Below are positions 40,257 through 50,165 of a stretch of 55,170 nucleotides of DNA, piece after piece. Within the stretch, counting starts at the first letter, position 1; each line of letters opens with the position of its first letter. The position numbers were made by a program, and so were the translations under genes. The notes under the pieces were generated by a model. That model had not been told where the DNA came from, searched no databases, and worked only from the letters and a program-made list of their open reading frames with translations. The DNA is from Blastomonas sp. AAP53 (GTDB lineage: Bacteria > Pseudomonadota > Alphaproteobacteria > Sphingomonadales > Sphingomonadaceae), in the NCBI RefSeq assembly GCF_000331245.1, contig NZ_ANFZ01000023.1, positions 1 to 55,170 of the forward strand. The letters are read 5' to 3'.

Positions 40257-41033
40257 ATGCTGCGTATCGCATCTTACAACATCAACGGAATCAAGGCGCG
40301 CCTGCCGCGCCTGCTCGAATGGCTCGACGAGACCCGGCCTGCGATCGCCTGCCTGCAGGAGATCAAGACGCAGGACGAGGGCTTCCCCGCAGCCGAGTTC
40401 GAAAAGCTCGGCTATGGCGCGATCTGGCATGGCCAGAAGGGCTTCAACGGGGTCGCGATCCTGGCGCGCGATGCGCAGCCGGTCGAAGTGCAACGTGGGT
40501 TGAAGGGCGAACCTGAGGACGAGCATTCGCGCTACCTTGAGGCCGATGTCCACGGGCTACGCGTCGCCAGCATCTACCTGCCCAATGGCAACCCGCAGCC
40601 GGGCCCGAAGTTCGATTACAAGCTGCGCTGGATGGACCGGCTGCGCAAGCGCGCGGCTGAGATCATGGCCGAAGAGGTGCCTGCGGTGCTCGCGGGCGAT
40701 TACAACGTCATCCCGCGCGACAACGACACCTATTCGGTGCGCGCGATGGCCAGCGACGCGCTGATGCAGCCCGAAAGCCGCGCGGCGTACCAGCGCATTC
40801 TCGCCGATGGCTGGACCGACGCGATCGGCACGCTGCGCCCAGCAGGCGGGGTGTGGACGTACTGGGACTATCAGGCCGGCGCCTGGCAGCGCGACCATGG
40901 CTTCCGTATCGACCACCTGCTGCTCAGCCCGCGGGCCGCCGACCGCCTGAGCGCGATCGGCGTCGACAGGGACCATCGCGGCCGCGAAAAGGCCAGCGAT
41001 CACGCGCCGACCTGGGTGGAGTTGAAGGGCTGA
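40257..41033 (+). CDS. xth: Exodeoxyribonuclease III
   Basis: A 258-residue exonuclease III/AP endonuclease that cuts at abasic sites in base-excision repair. It carries the conserved NINGIKAR (residues 8-15), LQEIKTQDE (catalytic Glu, about 33-41), AGDYNVIP (about 144-151) and the terminal SDHAPTWVE with catalytic Asp-His. It is read divergently from the first DUF4139 gene. The length and motifs are typical. Confidence 0.97.
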   Translation: MLRIASYNINGIKARLPRLLEWLDETRPAIACLQEIKTQDEGFPAAEFEKLGYGAIWHGQKGFNGVAILARDAQPVEVQRGLKGEPEDEHSRYLEADVHGLRVASIYLPNGNPQPGPKFDYKLRWMDRLRKRAAEIMAEEVPAVLAGDYNVIPRDNDTYSVRAMASDALMQPESRAAYQRILADGWTDAIGTLRPAGGVWTYWDYQAGAWQRDHGFRIDHLLLSPRAADRLSAIGVDRDHRGREKASDHAPTWVELKG

Positions 41034-41064
41034 CGGTGCATGGCCCTATCGATGGGGCCGCGCG

Positions 41065-41268
41065 TTAGTCCTTGGTATCAGGCACTTTTGGACCCTCTTC
41101 GGGATGAACCGCTGCGCCTGTCCAGCGACCATCCTCGACCTTGGTGGTTCCGGTAACGTTGCGCGAATCCTTAGGGACGAGCCCGCCGTCATCGGGTTGG
41201 GCGGTCTTCTCGCCGTTCGGGCGGGTATCGCGTTCTTCGGGATCGGGTCTGGGTTGATCGGTCATCAT
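41065..41268 (-). CDS. Small hydrophilic protein
   Basis: A 67-residue hydrophilic, Pro/Asp/Lys-rich protein (ERDTRPNGEKTAQPDDGGLVPKDSRNVTG) without a hydrophobic segment or known domain. Two adjacent ATG codons lie at 41268 and 41265, preceded by a GGAG. Composition suggests an unstructured protein. Proteins of this type are frequent in sphingomonads. The reading frame and ribosome site support it, but it could be spurious. Confidence 0.6.
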   Translation of the reverse strand: MMTDQPRPDPEERDTRPNGEKTAQPDDGGLVPKDSRNVTGTTKVEDGRWTGAAVHPEEGPKVPDTKD

Positions 41269-41347
41269 CGGTCTCCGTCTGGTCGCGGCGTTTGCAGCGA
41301 CGCACGGAAGGATTACCGTCTGGTGGCGGGGTCGGTTCCGGTGCCGG

Positions 41348-42958
41348 TCAGGCGATCGTCGTGCCCGCGATCCGTTCGATCTCGCGCTTGGGTTCAGCCG
41401 TCGCAGTGCTGGGTGCCGGGACGATGGACTGAAGCGCGGCCCCCGGCGTCACGCCTTGCAGTTGCTTGAGCCGCGCGCGGAAATTGGCCAGTTCGCTGCC
41501 CGAAAGCTGCGAGCGGGTGGTGAACTTCACCGATCCGGGGTCGACCGCACGGCCGCCGCGATACAGTTCGTAATGCAAATGCGGGCCGGTCGAAAGGCCG
41601 GTCGAGCCGACATAGCCGATCACCTGGCCGCGCCGCACGCGGGTGCCGCTGCTCACCGCGATCCGGCTCATATGGCCATAGCCGCTGGCGAGGTTGCCGC
41701 CGTGCGCGATGCGGACGAAATTGCCATAGCCGCCCTTGCGTCCGGCATAGTTCACCACGCCGTCGGCGGTGGCATAGATCGGGGTGCCGCTGCGTGCGCG
41801 GAAATCGATGCCGCTGTGCATCCGGCGGAAGCCCAGGATCGGGTGACGACGATAGCCGAAGCCCGACGTCACCGCGCCGTTGACGGGCCGGGCAAACTCG
41901 CCGCGCTCTTCGCCCACGCCCGAGGCTTCGAACCACTGCATGCCGTTGCCCGACTTCCATCGCAGCATCTGTGCGCGCGGCTTGCCGCTGCGTTCGAGGC
42001 CGGCATAGAGCAGTTCGCCCATTTCGACCTCGCCGGTGGCGGCGCGCTTGTAATCGACGATGATGTCGAACTCGTCGGTCGAGCGGATATCGTTGCCGAT
42101 CGAGAGCTGGCTGCCCAGGGTGCGCAGATAGGCCTGGATCGCAGCAGGCGGCGCGCCAGCGGCGCGCGCCGAGCGATAGAGGCTGGAGCTAACCGTGCCG
42201 CGAATGCGCAGCGGGGTCGCATCGACCAGAATGGGCTTTTGCACCAGGTCGAGGTCCGATCCGGCGCGCACGATCTCGACATTCATGTCGAAGCGCGCGC
42301 GGAAGGCGATGAGTTCGACCGGGCGCGGCTGGTTGCGCGCGAAACGGCGCCCCAGGGTGATGTCGATGCGCGTACCGTCGCGGATATCCTCGAGCGGTAC
42401 GACCGAGGAGACGAGGTTGGCCACCGCCTGCGCATCGCCGCCGCCGACGCCCGCGCGCTGCATCACGCGCATGAAGCTGTCGCCGCGTCCGATGGTGGCG
42501 GCCAGTTCGATGGTAGGGCGCTCAGGGGCCTGGCGCAGCGCGACCACGGCATCGGTCGCCGCCATTGCGCGGCCGGTATCGCTGCCGAACGCCATCGGCA
42601 TGATCATCTGGCTGCGCAGTTCTTCGATCGCCACAGGGGCAGGCGCGCTTGCTGCGGCTCCCAGCGGGTGGATGCCCGGCCACACGGCATAGGCACCGGT
42701 GCACAGCAGGCCCAGGGTCGCAAGCCCGCGAAACCATTCGAGGCTGCCGATGTTCTGGCCAAGATCGGGGGTCCAGTTGGTTTCGTGGACGAACGCATGG
42801 GCACGCTCAAGCCGTTGGCGCAGCGCCTTCAGTCCGGTTGCGGGCGCTGGGAGGGCAGGCGTGGGCAGCGCATCAGCCAGTGACAGTCTGGCACTGGCGG
42901 CACCGGCGCCGACAAGCTGTTCGCGTTGCTGAAACAAAATCGACCCTTTTGCCGCCAT
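41348..42958 (-). CDS. M23 family metallopeptidase (murein hydrolase-like)
   Basis: A 536-residue membrane-anchored protein of the M23/LytM (Gly-Gly endopeptidase) type. One hydrophobic helix lies near residues 76-96, then a helical/linker region. The zinc domain is about 375-490, with HSGIDF (metal His and Asp) and GPHLHYELY (catalytic His pair). It probably cleaves peptidoglycan crosslinks during envelope growth or division. I start at ATG 42958; its GGAGG is very close (1 base), which is unusual, so a GTG at 43000 cannot be excluded. It is adjacent to the divergent helicase. Confidence 0.93.
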   Translation of the reverse strand: MAAKGSILFQQREQLVGAGAASARLSLADALPTPALPAPATGLKALRQRLERAHAFVHETNWTPDLGQNIGSLEWFRGLATLGLLCTGAYAVWPGIHPLGAAASAPAPVAIEELRSQMIMPMAFGSDTGRAMAATDAVVALRQAPERPTIELAATIGRGDSFMRVMQRAGVGGGDAQAVANLVSSVVPLEDIRDGTRIDITLGRRFARNQPRPVELIAFRARFDMNVEIVRAGSDLDLVQKPILVDATPLRIRGTVSSSLYRSARAAGAPPAAIQAYLRTLGSQLSIGNDIRSTDEFDIIVDYKRAATGEVEMGELLYAGLERSGKPRAQMLRWKSGNGMQWFEASGVGEERGEFARPVNGAVTSGFGYRRHPILGFRRMHSGIDFRARSGTPIYATADGVVNYAGRKGGYGNFVRIAHGGNLASGYGHMSRIAVSSGTRVRRGQVIGYVGSTGLSTGPHLHYELYRGGRAVDPGSVKFTTRSQLSGSELANFRARLKQLQGVTPGAALQSIVPAPSTATAEPKREIERIAGTTIA

Positions 42959-43194
42959 TCCTCCCGTGCCGCGCCGTCTGGCAGACACGATGGCGATCAC
43001 CCTCGCCCAGAAATCTTGTGGAGAAAGCCGGTTAAAGTCAAATTAACCCGGCGCGGGAAACGCGCAGGCCGGGACGAGCGGTGCATATTGCCCGATCAGC
43101 AGCGCAACCTGTCCACAGCCGTGGTGATCGGCATCCAAATGGGGCTTGCAACTTGGACGCCGGACCATGATGTATGGGGCCGGAGGCTGCTCCC

Positions 43195-45741
43195 ATGACC
43201 CGATTTTCGCCGCGCCCCGTCACTGCGGTGCTGGGGCCGACCAACACCGGCAAGACGCACCTCGCCATCGAGCGAATGTGCGCCCATTCCAGCGGCCTGA
43301 TCGGCTTTCCGCTTCGCTTGCTGGCGCGCGAGGTTTACGACCGCGTGGTCAAGATCAAGGGGCCGAACGAGGTCGCTCTGGTCACCGGCGAGGAGCGGAT
43401 CGTTCCCCCCGGCGCGCGCTGGTTCCTCTCGACCGCCGAAAGCATGCCGCTCGATCAGGGCCGCGACTTTGCGTTCGTCGCCATCGACGAGGCGCAACTG
43501 GGCGCGCACCCCGAACGCGGGCATGTGTTTACCGACCGACTGCTCAACGCGCGCGGTCGCGACGAGACGATGATCCTGGGTTCCGAGGCTCTGGCCCCGA
43601 TGGTGCGCGAACTGATCCCCGATGCCGAGATCATCGGCCGCCCGCGCTTTTCGACGCTGAGCTATGCAGGCATCAAGAAGCTCTCGCGCCTGCCGCCGCG
43701 CAGCGCCATCGTCGCGTTTTCGGCCGAAGAGGTCTATGCCGTGGCAGAAATGCTCCGGCGGTTTCGCGGGGGTGCGGCGGTGGTGATGGGCGCGCTCAGC
43801 CCCGCGACGCGTAACGCGCAGGTGGCGATGTATCAGGCGGGCGAGGTCGATTATCTGGTCGCCACCGACGCGATCGGCATGGGCCTCAACATGGATGTCG
43901 AGCATGTCGCCTTTGCCTCGCTCCACAAATATGATGGCGCGCGCCGGCGACGGCTGACGCTGTCGGAAATGGCGCAGATTGCCGGGCGCGCCGGGCGGCA
44001 CCAGCGCGATGGCACGTTCGGGTCGGTCGCCGGGCATCATGACGCGCAGTTCACCGATGAAGAGATCGAGCGGATCGAACAGCACCGGTTCCCGCCGCTC
44101 AAGTCTTTGTTCTGGCGCGAATCGCGGCTGCGTTTCGACAGCCTGGGCCATCTGATCGGCGATCTGGAGCGCAATCCGTCCAGCCCGGTGCTCAAGCCCG
44201 CCCCCGAGGCGATCGATCTGGCAGTGCTGCGGCGCCTGGCCGACGATCCGCAGATCGCCGCCAATGTGCGCGGGACGGCGGCGGTGCGGCGCTTCTGGTC
44301 GGTGTGCAGCCTGCCCGATTTCCAGCATCGCGGCGCGGAGCATCACGCCAGTTTCGTTGCCCAGCTCTGGCAGCATCTGGGCCAGGGGCGCGGGCATATT
44401 CCGGTCGATTTCATCGCGCGGCGCATTGCCGACTTGGACTCGGTGCAGGGCGATGTCGAGAAGCTGGGCGCGCGCATCGCTGCGATCCGCACCTGGGCTT
44501 ATGTTGCTCAGCGCCGCGACTGGCTGGCCGATCCCGAAGAGATGGCCGGGCGCGCACGGGCAGTGGAAGAACGCCTGTCCGATGCCTTGCACCGCGCGCT
44601 GGCGCAGCGCTTCGTCGACAGGCGCACCGCAGTGCTGCTGCGCGGGCTGGGCGGCGATGCCTCGCTGCTGCCGGTGACGCTGGAGGAAGGCGATTCCATC
44701 TGTGTCGATGGCGAGCCGATCGGGCATCTGCGCGGCTTTGCCTTTGTTGTCGATGCGCAGGCGCGGCTGGCGGATCGCAAGCTGCTGGTGGCGGCGGCTG
44801 ACCGGCATCTGCCGGGGTTGCTGGCAAAGCGGGCGCGGGCGCTGATCGCCGATGGATCGGACGCGCTGGCCATCGCGGCGGACGAAAAGGGCCGCCCTGC
44901 GCTGTTCTGGCATAACCAGCGCATCGGCCTGCTGGTGCGTGGATCATCGCTGGCTGCGCCGCGCTTTCAGCCGGACCGCGCGCTCGAGGCGATCCCCAAG
45001 GCCGATCAGGAGGCGTTGCTGGCGCATGTCGCAGCCTGGCTGGACGGACATCTGCTCAAGCCGCTGGCGCCGGTGCGCGCGCTGGCCAAGGCCGCCGATG
45101 ACCGACGCTGCCCCGGCCCGTTGCGCGCGCTGCTCGTGCAACTGATCGAGGCGGGCGGAGCGATGGCGCGGGTGCAGGCCGAACCGTTGATCAGCGCGAT
45201 CGACGCGGGCGGACGGCAGGTGCTGCAGCGGCTGGGCATCCGGCTGGGCAGCCTCGACGTGTTCTGTGCACCGATGATCCGCCCCGATTGCCAGCGGCTG
45301 CTGCGGCTGGCCGGAGCGGTGCGGGCGGGGACGCCGCTGCCTGCTGCCGCCGATCCGATGGTGGAGAGCCTTCGCACCGTCATACCTGCAGCCGCGCTGT
45401 CGGCAGGCGGGCATCCGGCCTATCGGGTGCTGGGCGATCAGGGCTTGCGCGTCGACATGGCCGAAAAGCTGATCCGCGCCGCGCACGACAAGCGCGGACA
45501 GGCGCCGACATTCGCCATAGATCCCGCGCTCGCCATCTCGATGGGGCTGAGCGCCGACAATGTCGGTCGGTTGATGCGGGCGGCCGGATTCCGGCGCGAT
45601 GGATCGGCGGAAGCCGGGCAAGGTGCGGGGCTGTGGCGCTGGCGCGGGCTGGATCGCAAGCCAAGGCCGGGCTCTGTTCCTGAGGTCGCGCCGACGGGGC
45701 ATTTTGCGGCGTTGAAGGAATGGAAGGTGGCGATTGGCTGA
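43195..45741 (+). CDS. SUV3-like ATP-dependent RNA/DNA helicase
   Basis: A 848-residue superfamily 2 helicase resembling the mitochondrial SUV3 degradosome helicase. Walker A is GPTNTGKT (residues 14-21) and the DExx box DEAQ (98-101). Motif VI-like QIAGRAGRH and the region TDAIGMGLNMDVEHVAF follow. The last 300 residues are alphaproteobacteria-specific. The GGAGG 9 bases upstream supports ATG 43195. It overlaps the S4-domain gene by 8 bp, a conserved arrangement that suggests a joint role in RNA handling. Confidence 0.93.
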   Translation: MTRFSPRPVTAVLGPTNTGKTHLAIERMCAHSSGLIGFPLRLLAREVYDRVVKIKGPNEVALVTGEERIVPPGARWFLSTAESMPLDQGRDFAFVAIDEAQLGAHPERGHVFTDRLLNARGRDETMILGSEALAPMVRELIPDAEIIGRPRFSTLSYAGIKKLSRLPPRSAIVAFSAEEVYAVAEMLRRFRGGAAVVMGALSPATRNAQVAMYQAGEVDYLVATDAIGMGLNMDVEHVAFASLHKYDGARRRRLTLSEMAQIAGRAGRHQRDGTFGSVAGHHDAQFTDEEIERIEQHRFPPLKSLFWRESRLRFDSLGHLIGDLERNPSSPVLKPAPEAIDLAVLRRLADDPQIAANVRGTAAVRRFWSVCSLPDFQHRGAEHHASFVAQLWQHLGQGRGHIPVDFIARRIADLDSVQGDVEKLGARIAAIRTWAYVAQRRDWLADPEEMAGRARAVEERLSDALHRALAQRFVDRRTAVLLRGLGGDASLLPVTLEEGDSICVDGEPIGHLRGFAFVVDAQARLADRKLLVAAADRHLPGLLAKRARALIADGSDALAIAADEKGRPALFWHNQRIGLLVRGSSLAAPRFQPDRALEAIPKADQEALLAHVAAWLDGHLLKPLAPVRALAKAADDRRCPGPLRALLVQLIEAGGAMARVQAEPLISAIDAGGRQVLQRLGIRLGSLDVFCAPMIRPDCQRLLRLAGAVRAGTPLPAAADPMVESLRTVIPAAALSAGGHPAYRVLGDQGLRVDMAEKLIRAAHDKRGQAPTFAIDPALAISMGLSADNVGRLMRAAGFRRDGSAEAGQGAGLWRWRGLDRKPRPGSVPEVAPTGHFAALKEWKVAIG

Positions 45742-46045
45742 AAAGGGCGGTGCAGGCTCGGCAGGAACAGGCGCTTCGATGCGGATGGATCTGCTGCTGT
45801 GGTATCTGCGGCTGGTGCGCAGCCGATCGCAGGGCAAGGTTCTGGCCGAGCAGGGCCTGATCCGCAGCAACGGACACCGCGTCGTCAAGGCCCATCACGC
45901 GGTGCGCTGCGGCGATATTCTCACGGTCCCGCAAGGAACGCGCGTTCTGGTGCTGCAGATTGACCAGCTGCCGTGGCGGCGCGGGCCACTGGTCGAGGCG
46001 ATGGCCTGTTACAGCGAACCGGGCGAGCGGCAGGCGATAGGGTAA
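45734..46045 (+). CDS. S4-domain RNA-binding protein (Hsp15-like)
   Basis: A 103-residue protein with an S4 RNA-binding domain (about 16-75, MRMDLLLWYLRLVRSRSQGKVLAEQGLIRSNG). Relatives such as Hsp15 bind stalled 50S-tRNA complexes. The start at TTG 45734 overlaps the helicase stop. An internal ATG at 45779 gives the conserved core without the Gly/Ala-rich lead, and is a serious alternative. The gene follows the helicase and precedes fdxA, as is usual in related genomes. Confidence 0.87.
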   Translation: MAEKGGAGSAGTGASMRMDLLLWYLRLVRSRSQGKVLAEQGLIRSNGHRVVKAHHAVRCGDILTVPQGTRVLVLQIDQLPWRRGPLVEAMACYSEPGERQAIG

Positions 46046-46177
46046 AGCCCCGCTATCGTCGGCGAAGGCAGCGCCTTATTGACGCACCGGCATTGTCGCA
46101 ATAGCAAGGCCCGCAGAATCATCATACCCCACCGGTCGAATGCCCCGGTGCGCCATTCAGGGGAGCGATCACAGCCG

Positions 46178-46516
46178 ATGACCTATGTAGTCACCGACGC
46201 CTGCATCAAGTGCAAATACATGGACTGCGTGGAAGTCTGTCCGGTGGACTGCTTCTACGAGGGCGACAATATGCTGGTCATCAACCCCAGCGAGTGCATC
46301 GACTGCGGCGTGTGCGAGCCCGAATGCCCCGCCGAAGCGATCCTGCCCGATACCGAAGACGGCCTGGAAAAATGGCTGGAGCTGAACACCAAGTACAGCG
46401 CCGAATGGCCCAACATCACGGTCAAGCGGGATTCGCCGCCCGACGCCGATGAATACAAGGGCAAGGAAGGCAAGTTCGAGGCCTATTTCTCGCCCGAACC
46501 CGGCGAGGGCGACTGA
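46178..46516 (+). CDS. fdxA: Seven-iron ferredoxin FdxA
   Basis: A 112-residue 7Fe ferredoxin. Cysteines at 9, 12, 17, 21 and 25 and at 40, 43, 46 and 50 match the Azotobacter FdI pattern: [3Fe-4S] from C9/C17/C50 and [4Fe-4S] from C21/C40/C43/C46. A long acidic tail is typical. GGGGAG lies 15 bases before the ATG. Ferredoxins of this type donate electrons to cytochromes or oxidoreductases; the redox partner is unknown. It precedes carD. Confidence 0.97.
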   Translation: MTYVVTDACIKCKYMDCVEVCPVDCFYEGDNMLVINPSECIDCGVCEPECPAEAILPDTEDGLEKWLELNTKYSAEWPNITVKRDSPPDADEYKGKEGKFEAYFSPEPGEGD

Positions 46517-46870
46517 CCTCTTTTTCCCCACGCTGAAGGCCAATGCTCCTCTCCCCGACCGGGGAGGGGAGCTTGCCGGCGTGTTCAGAATGCGCACCTA
46601 CCTGCAAACGTTCGCACATTCCGTAGCGTCGCTGGGCGGCGCACAGGCCACTACCCTTGTTTTTGGGGGCTCAAAACCCCATTTGGGACCGGAATGGCCA
46701 TTACAGGGTGGCTTTTTTGTGACGAATCTGTTAAGTGCCGCTCATCAGCGCTGCAGATAAACGCTGATCCGTGTCCCTCTTTCGGTACATATTTGAGGAG
46801 ATTCACTCGAACGGCAAATCCGCAAGTTCGAAAAGGCTCCCACTTCCCCTGAATTGAGAAAGGTTTTTGA
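46517..46870. other. Control region between fdxA and carD
   Basis: A 354-base gap without a credible gene. It holds a GC-rich palindrome (46545-46572), an imperfect TGGGG/CCCCA hairpin near 46675-46695, and a TCAGCG/CGCTGA hairpin (46745-46767). The carD ribosome site (AAAGG) lies just before 46871. The carD promoter must lie in the second half, but I cannot name a clear -35/-10 pair. Confidence 0.5.
46545..46572. repeat. Short GC-rich palindrome (copy 1 of a small family)
   Basis: GCTCCTCTCCCCG and CGGGGAGGGGAGC form a 13-bp stem with one G-T pair and a 2-base loop. Similar CCCTCCC/GGGAGGG hairpins occur at 54135 and 55081. It may end the fdxA transcript. Confidence 0.65.
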
Positions 46871-47398
46871 ATGGCCGCCAAAGCGCTGTCTTTTGATGTA
46901 GGCGATTATGTGGTGTACCCCAAGCACGGTGTCGGCCGTGTTGTGGAACTTCAGAAGGAAGAAATTGCCGGCATGCAGCTCGAGCTGTACGTGCTGCGCT
47001 TCGAGAAGGAACGGATGACCCTGCGCGTTCCTGTGAACAAGGTCGAAAGCATCGGCATGCGCAAGCTGTCTTCGGACAAGACGCTGCGCGAAGCCATGGA
47101 AACCCTGAAGAGCAAGCCCAAGGTCAAGCGCACCATGTGGTCGCGCCGGGCGCAGGAATATGAAGCGAAGATCAATTCTGGCGACCTCGTATCGATCGCC
47201 GAAGTGACCCGCGACCTGTTCCGCCCCGACGATCAGCCCGAGCAGAGCTATTCGGAGCGCCAGATCTTCGAGGCCGCCTCGAGCCGCCTGGCGCGCGAAC
47301 TGGCCGCGATGGAAAAGACCGACGAGCCTGCTGCGCTCAAGAAGATCCTCGAGATCCTGAACGAGGCTGCGCCGCAATATTACGAAGCGGCCGAATAA
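46871..47398 (+). CDS. carD: CarD family transcription regulator
   Basis: A CarD/CdnL-type global regulator that binds RNA polymerase beta through an N-terminal RID domain (about 7-65, VGDYVVYPKHGVGRVVELQKEE). It stabilises open promoters, especially rRNA promoters, through its helical C-terminal domain (about 75-170). The 175-residue length is normal for alphaproteobacterial CarD. The fdxA-carD order is common in Alphaproteobacteria. A very strong terminator follows. Confidence 0.97.
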   Translation: MAAKALSFDVGDYVVYPKHGVGRVVELQKEEIAGMQLELYVLRFEKERMTLRVPVNKVESIGMRKLSSDKTLREAMETLKSKPKVKRTMWSRRAQEYEAKINSGDLVSIAEVTRDLFRPDDQPEQSYSERQIFEAASSRLARELAAMEKTDEPAALKKILEILNEAAPQYYEAAE

Positions 47399-47431
47399 GC
47401 TGCTCCGCTCCGGCCCCGGTCGGAAAGCGAT

Positions 47432-47474
47432 ACGAAAACCCCCGGTTCCAGGTGATGGAACCGGGGGTTTTCGT
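47432..47474. terminator. Strong rho-independent terminator after carD
   Basis: A 19-bp perfect stem (ACGAAAACCCCCGGTTCCA with its reverse complement) around a GGTGA loop, followed by TTT. It closes the carD transcript and probably works in both directions. The DUF2306 gene begins about 75 bp later. Confidence 0.93.
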
Positions 47475-47547
47475 TTGCATTGCGAGCGCCGGCGGGTTGC
47501 GCCATCATGGCGCGCAGGGCGATCATCGCGCAGTGGGGGAGAGAGAC

Positions 47548-48174
47548 GTGACCAGCCAGGCTTGGCCGCCGATCGATCATCGGCCCGGCTTCACTATGGC
47601 CAGCGTGCTGTTCTGGCTTGCCGTGCTGTCCACGCTGCCGGTGCTGTGGCTCAACGTCATGCCTGCGCTGGGCGGCGGTGCGCGGCAAGGCCATGCTGAT
47701 CATTCGCTGTGGATCGTGCTGCACGCACTGACCGGACTGCTCACGCTCGCGTCAGGCTTTGTCGCCCTGTGGATGGGCTGGACCCGGCGCGGTTTCGAAT
47801 GGCACCGGCACACCGGCTGCACCTATGTGGGCGCCGGAATGACGATGGCGTTCGTCGCGCTGTTCCTTGCGATCAGCGATCCGCACCGCAGTCCGGCCAA
47901 TGGCTTGGCGACAGGTACGCTGGCGGCCGTGTGGCTGGTTGCGACCAGCATGGGCTGGCGGCGCGGCAGCCAGAAACGCTGGCGGTCCCACCAGATGTGG
48001 ATGATCCGGTCGATGGTGCTGACCTGGACGTTCGTCTTCTGCCGCCTGGCGCAGCAGCTGGAGGGCTTCGACGGGCTCCTCCCCGCGCTCGGCATCTGGC
48101 TCTTCTGGACAGGGCCGCTGGCGCTGGCGGAGGCAGGGCTGCAGTGGTGGAACCGCAGGCAACCCGCCGCCTGA
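47548..48174 (+). CDS. DUF2306 family membrane protein
   Basis: A 208-residue integral membrane protein with about six helices. It shows the DUF2306-like pattern of a conserved His/Arg block (FEWHRHTGCTYVGAG) and a later HQMWMIRSMVLTW segment. I use the GTG at 47548, with GGGGAGAG 5 bases upstream; an internal ATG at 47596 is possible. The function of the family is unknown. It converges with the acyl-CoA ligase gene. Confidence 0.82.
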   Translation: MTSQAWPPIDHRPGFTMASVLFWLAVLSTLPVLWLNVMPALGGGARQGHADHSLWIVLHALTGLLTLASGFVALWMGWTRRGFEWHRHTGCTYVGAGMTMAFVALFLAISDPHRSPANGLATGTLAAVWLVATSMGWRRGSQKRWRSHQMWMIRSMVLTWTFVFCRLAQQLEGFDGLLPALGIWLFWTGPLALAEAGLQWWNRRQPAA

Positions 48175-48181
48175 CCGGCGA

Positions 48182-50005
48182 TCAGCTCTTGTACAGCCCG
48201 TCCAGCCTTGCCTGATAGCGGCCACGGATGACATGGCGGCGGATCTTCATCGATGGCGTCATCTCGCCATTCTCGATGCCGAAGGGTTCATCGGCAAAGG
48301 CGAACTGGCGCACCTTTTCGATCACCGACAGGTCGGCATTCACGCGGTCGATCGCTGCGCGCACCGCCGCCTTGAACGCGGGATTGGCCTGAAGCGCGGC
48401 AAAATCGACCTTCAGCCCCTGCGCAGAGGCCCATTCCATCGTCCATTCCGGGTCTGGCACCACCAGCCCGACCACATAGGGGCGCCGATCGCCCGCCACC
48501 ATAGCCTGGTGAATCTCGGGCTGCAGCGTCAGCATGCCCTCGACCTTTTGCGGTGAGACGTTGTCGCCCTTGTCGTTGACGATCAGATCCTTCTTGCGGT
48601 CGGTGATCGCGATGCGCCCGGCCTCGTCGATATGGCCGATGTCGCCGGTGTGCAGCCAGCCGTCCTTGAGGACGCGCGCGGTCTCTTCGGGGTTCTGCCA
48701 ATAGCCATGCATCACCAGCTCGCCGCGCACCAGAATCTCGCCATCCTCGGCGATGCGCACTTCGGTATCGGCGAGCGGCGGGCCGACGGTATCCATCTTC
48801 AGCCCCACGCTGGGCCGGTTGCACGCGATGATCGGCGCGGCCTCGGTCTGGCCATAGCCCTGCAGCAAAGTGAGGCCGAGCGAATGGAAGAACACGCCGA
48901 TCTCGGGGTTGAGCGGCGCGCCGCCGGAGACCATCGCCTTGATCCGCCCGCCAAAGCGCGCTTGGATCTTGGGGCGCAGGCTCTTCGACAGGATGAAGTC
49001 CATCGGCTTGTCGATGACGCCTGCCCGGCCCGCCAGCTGCTTTTCGCCCAGCGCCATGGCGCGTTCGAACAGGAAATTGGCGACCTTGCCCTGTTTCTGG
49101 ATCTGCTTGAGGATGCGCGCGCGCAGCACCTCGAACAGGCGCGGCACCACGACCATCAAAGTCGGGCGCACCTCCTCGATATTGCTGGCGAGCTTTTCCA
49201 GGCCTTCGGAATAATAGATCTGCGCGCCCAGGCCGATCGGGAAGAACTGGCCTGCGCTATGCTCATAGGCATGAGACAGCGGCAGGAATGAGAGGAACAC
49301 CTCCTCCTCCCAGGCAAAATCCTCGGCGATCACGCGGGTGGGCCCTGCGACATTGTGCAGGATCGCGCCATGGTGCTGCATCACCCCGCGCGGTGCGCCG
49401 CCGGTGCCGCTGGTGTAGATCAGGCAGGCGGTATCGTTGCGGGTGAGCGCTGCGGCATCGCTGCGCACCTTGGCCAGCAGTTCGGCCTGGCGCGCAGGAT
49501 CGCCGGTGACCAGATCGGACCAGCTGTGCGCCCGGAACCGGCTGGCCTGGCCGATCTTGAGCGGCTCCATGCCGATGACATGCCAGGCGTTGCCCGCACG
49601 CAGAACAGCAGGCAGCAGCGTCTTGGCGAGCTTGGCATCGGAGACGATCACCGCACGCGCACCCGAATTGTCGAGGATATGCTGGTGATCGCGCTCGGTG
49701 TTGGTGGTGTAGGTCGGCACGGTGATGCAGCCTGCCGCCATGATCGCAAGGTCGGCGATACACCATTCGGGCCGGTTTTCGCTGACCAGCATCACCCGGT
49801 CGCCGCGCGCCAGCCCCATGTCCTTGAGCGCGTGCGCCAGCTCTGCCACTTGCCCTGCGGCCTGGTTCCAGCTGATCGATGTCCATGTGCCACCGCGCTT
49901 GGCCCACAAGAACGGTGCGTCGCCCAGCTCTTCGGCCCGCGCGAAAAACAGATCGAGCAGATTGTTGAAACGGGCAAACTGGTCAAGCGATGTGTTGGCG
50001 ATCAC
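48182..50005 (-). CDS. Long-chain acyl-CoA synthetase (AMP-binding)
   Basis: A 607-residue AMP-forming ligase that activates fatty acids to acyl-CoA for degradation or lipid synthesis. The P-loop YTSGTGGAPRGVM (about 210) is present. QGYGQTEAAPIIACNRP (about 390-406) and the hinge GWLHTGDIGHIDEAGRIAITDRKKD (about 460-484) follow. A GTG start at 50005 with AAGGAG 10 bases upstream is preferred over GTG 50041. It resembles FadD15-type ligases of actinobacteria and sphingomonads. Confidence 0.95.
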   Translation of the reverse strand: MIANTSLDQFARFNNLLDLFFARAEELGDAPFLWAKRGGTWTSISWNQAAGQVAELAHALKDMGLARGDRVMLVSENRPEWCIADLAIMAAGCITVPTYTTNTERDHQHILDNSGARAVIVSDAKLAKTLLPAVLRAGNAWHVIGMEPLKIGQASRFRAHSWSDLVTGDPARQAELLAKVRSDAAALTRNDTACLIYTSGTGGAPRGVMQHHGAILHNVAGPTRVIAEDFAWEEEVFLSFLPLSHAYEHSAGQFFPIGLGAQIYYSEGLEKLASNIEEVRPTLMVVVPRLFEVLRARILKQIQKQGKVANFLFERAMALGEKQLAGRAGVIDKPMDFILSKSLRPKIQARFGGRIKAMVSGGAPLNPEIGVFFHSLGLTLLQGYGQTEAAPIIACNRPSVGLKMDTVGPPLADTEVRIAEDGEILVRGELVMHGYWQNPEETARVLKDGWLHTGDIGHIDEAGRIAITDRKKDLIVNDKGDNVSPQKVEGMLTLQPEIHQAMVAGDRRPYVVGLVVPDPEWTMEWASAQGLKVDFAALQANPAFKAAVRAAIDRVNADLSVIEKVRQFAFADEPFGIENGEMTPSMKIRRHVIRGRYQARLDGLYKS

Positions 50006-50165
50006 CGGGTTCAGGCTCCTTTGACGCCGTACTTGGCGCACGGTCTTGGGCTCGCGGGTTTAGCGGGCTTTGGCAGGATGGGCAATCAGCGCCGCGCGTT
50101 GCCGACCGCAGATTGCGGCCTGCCGTGCACCAGGCGGCCTGGGTCCGGCAAACCGGTTCTGCCCG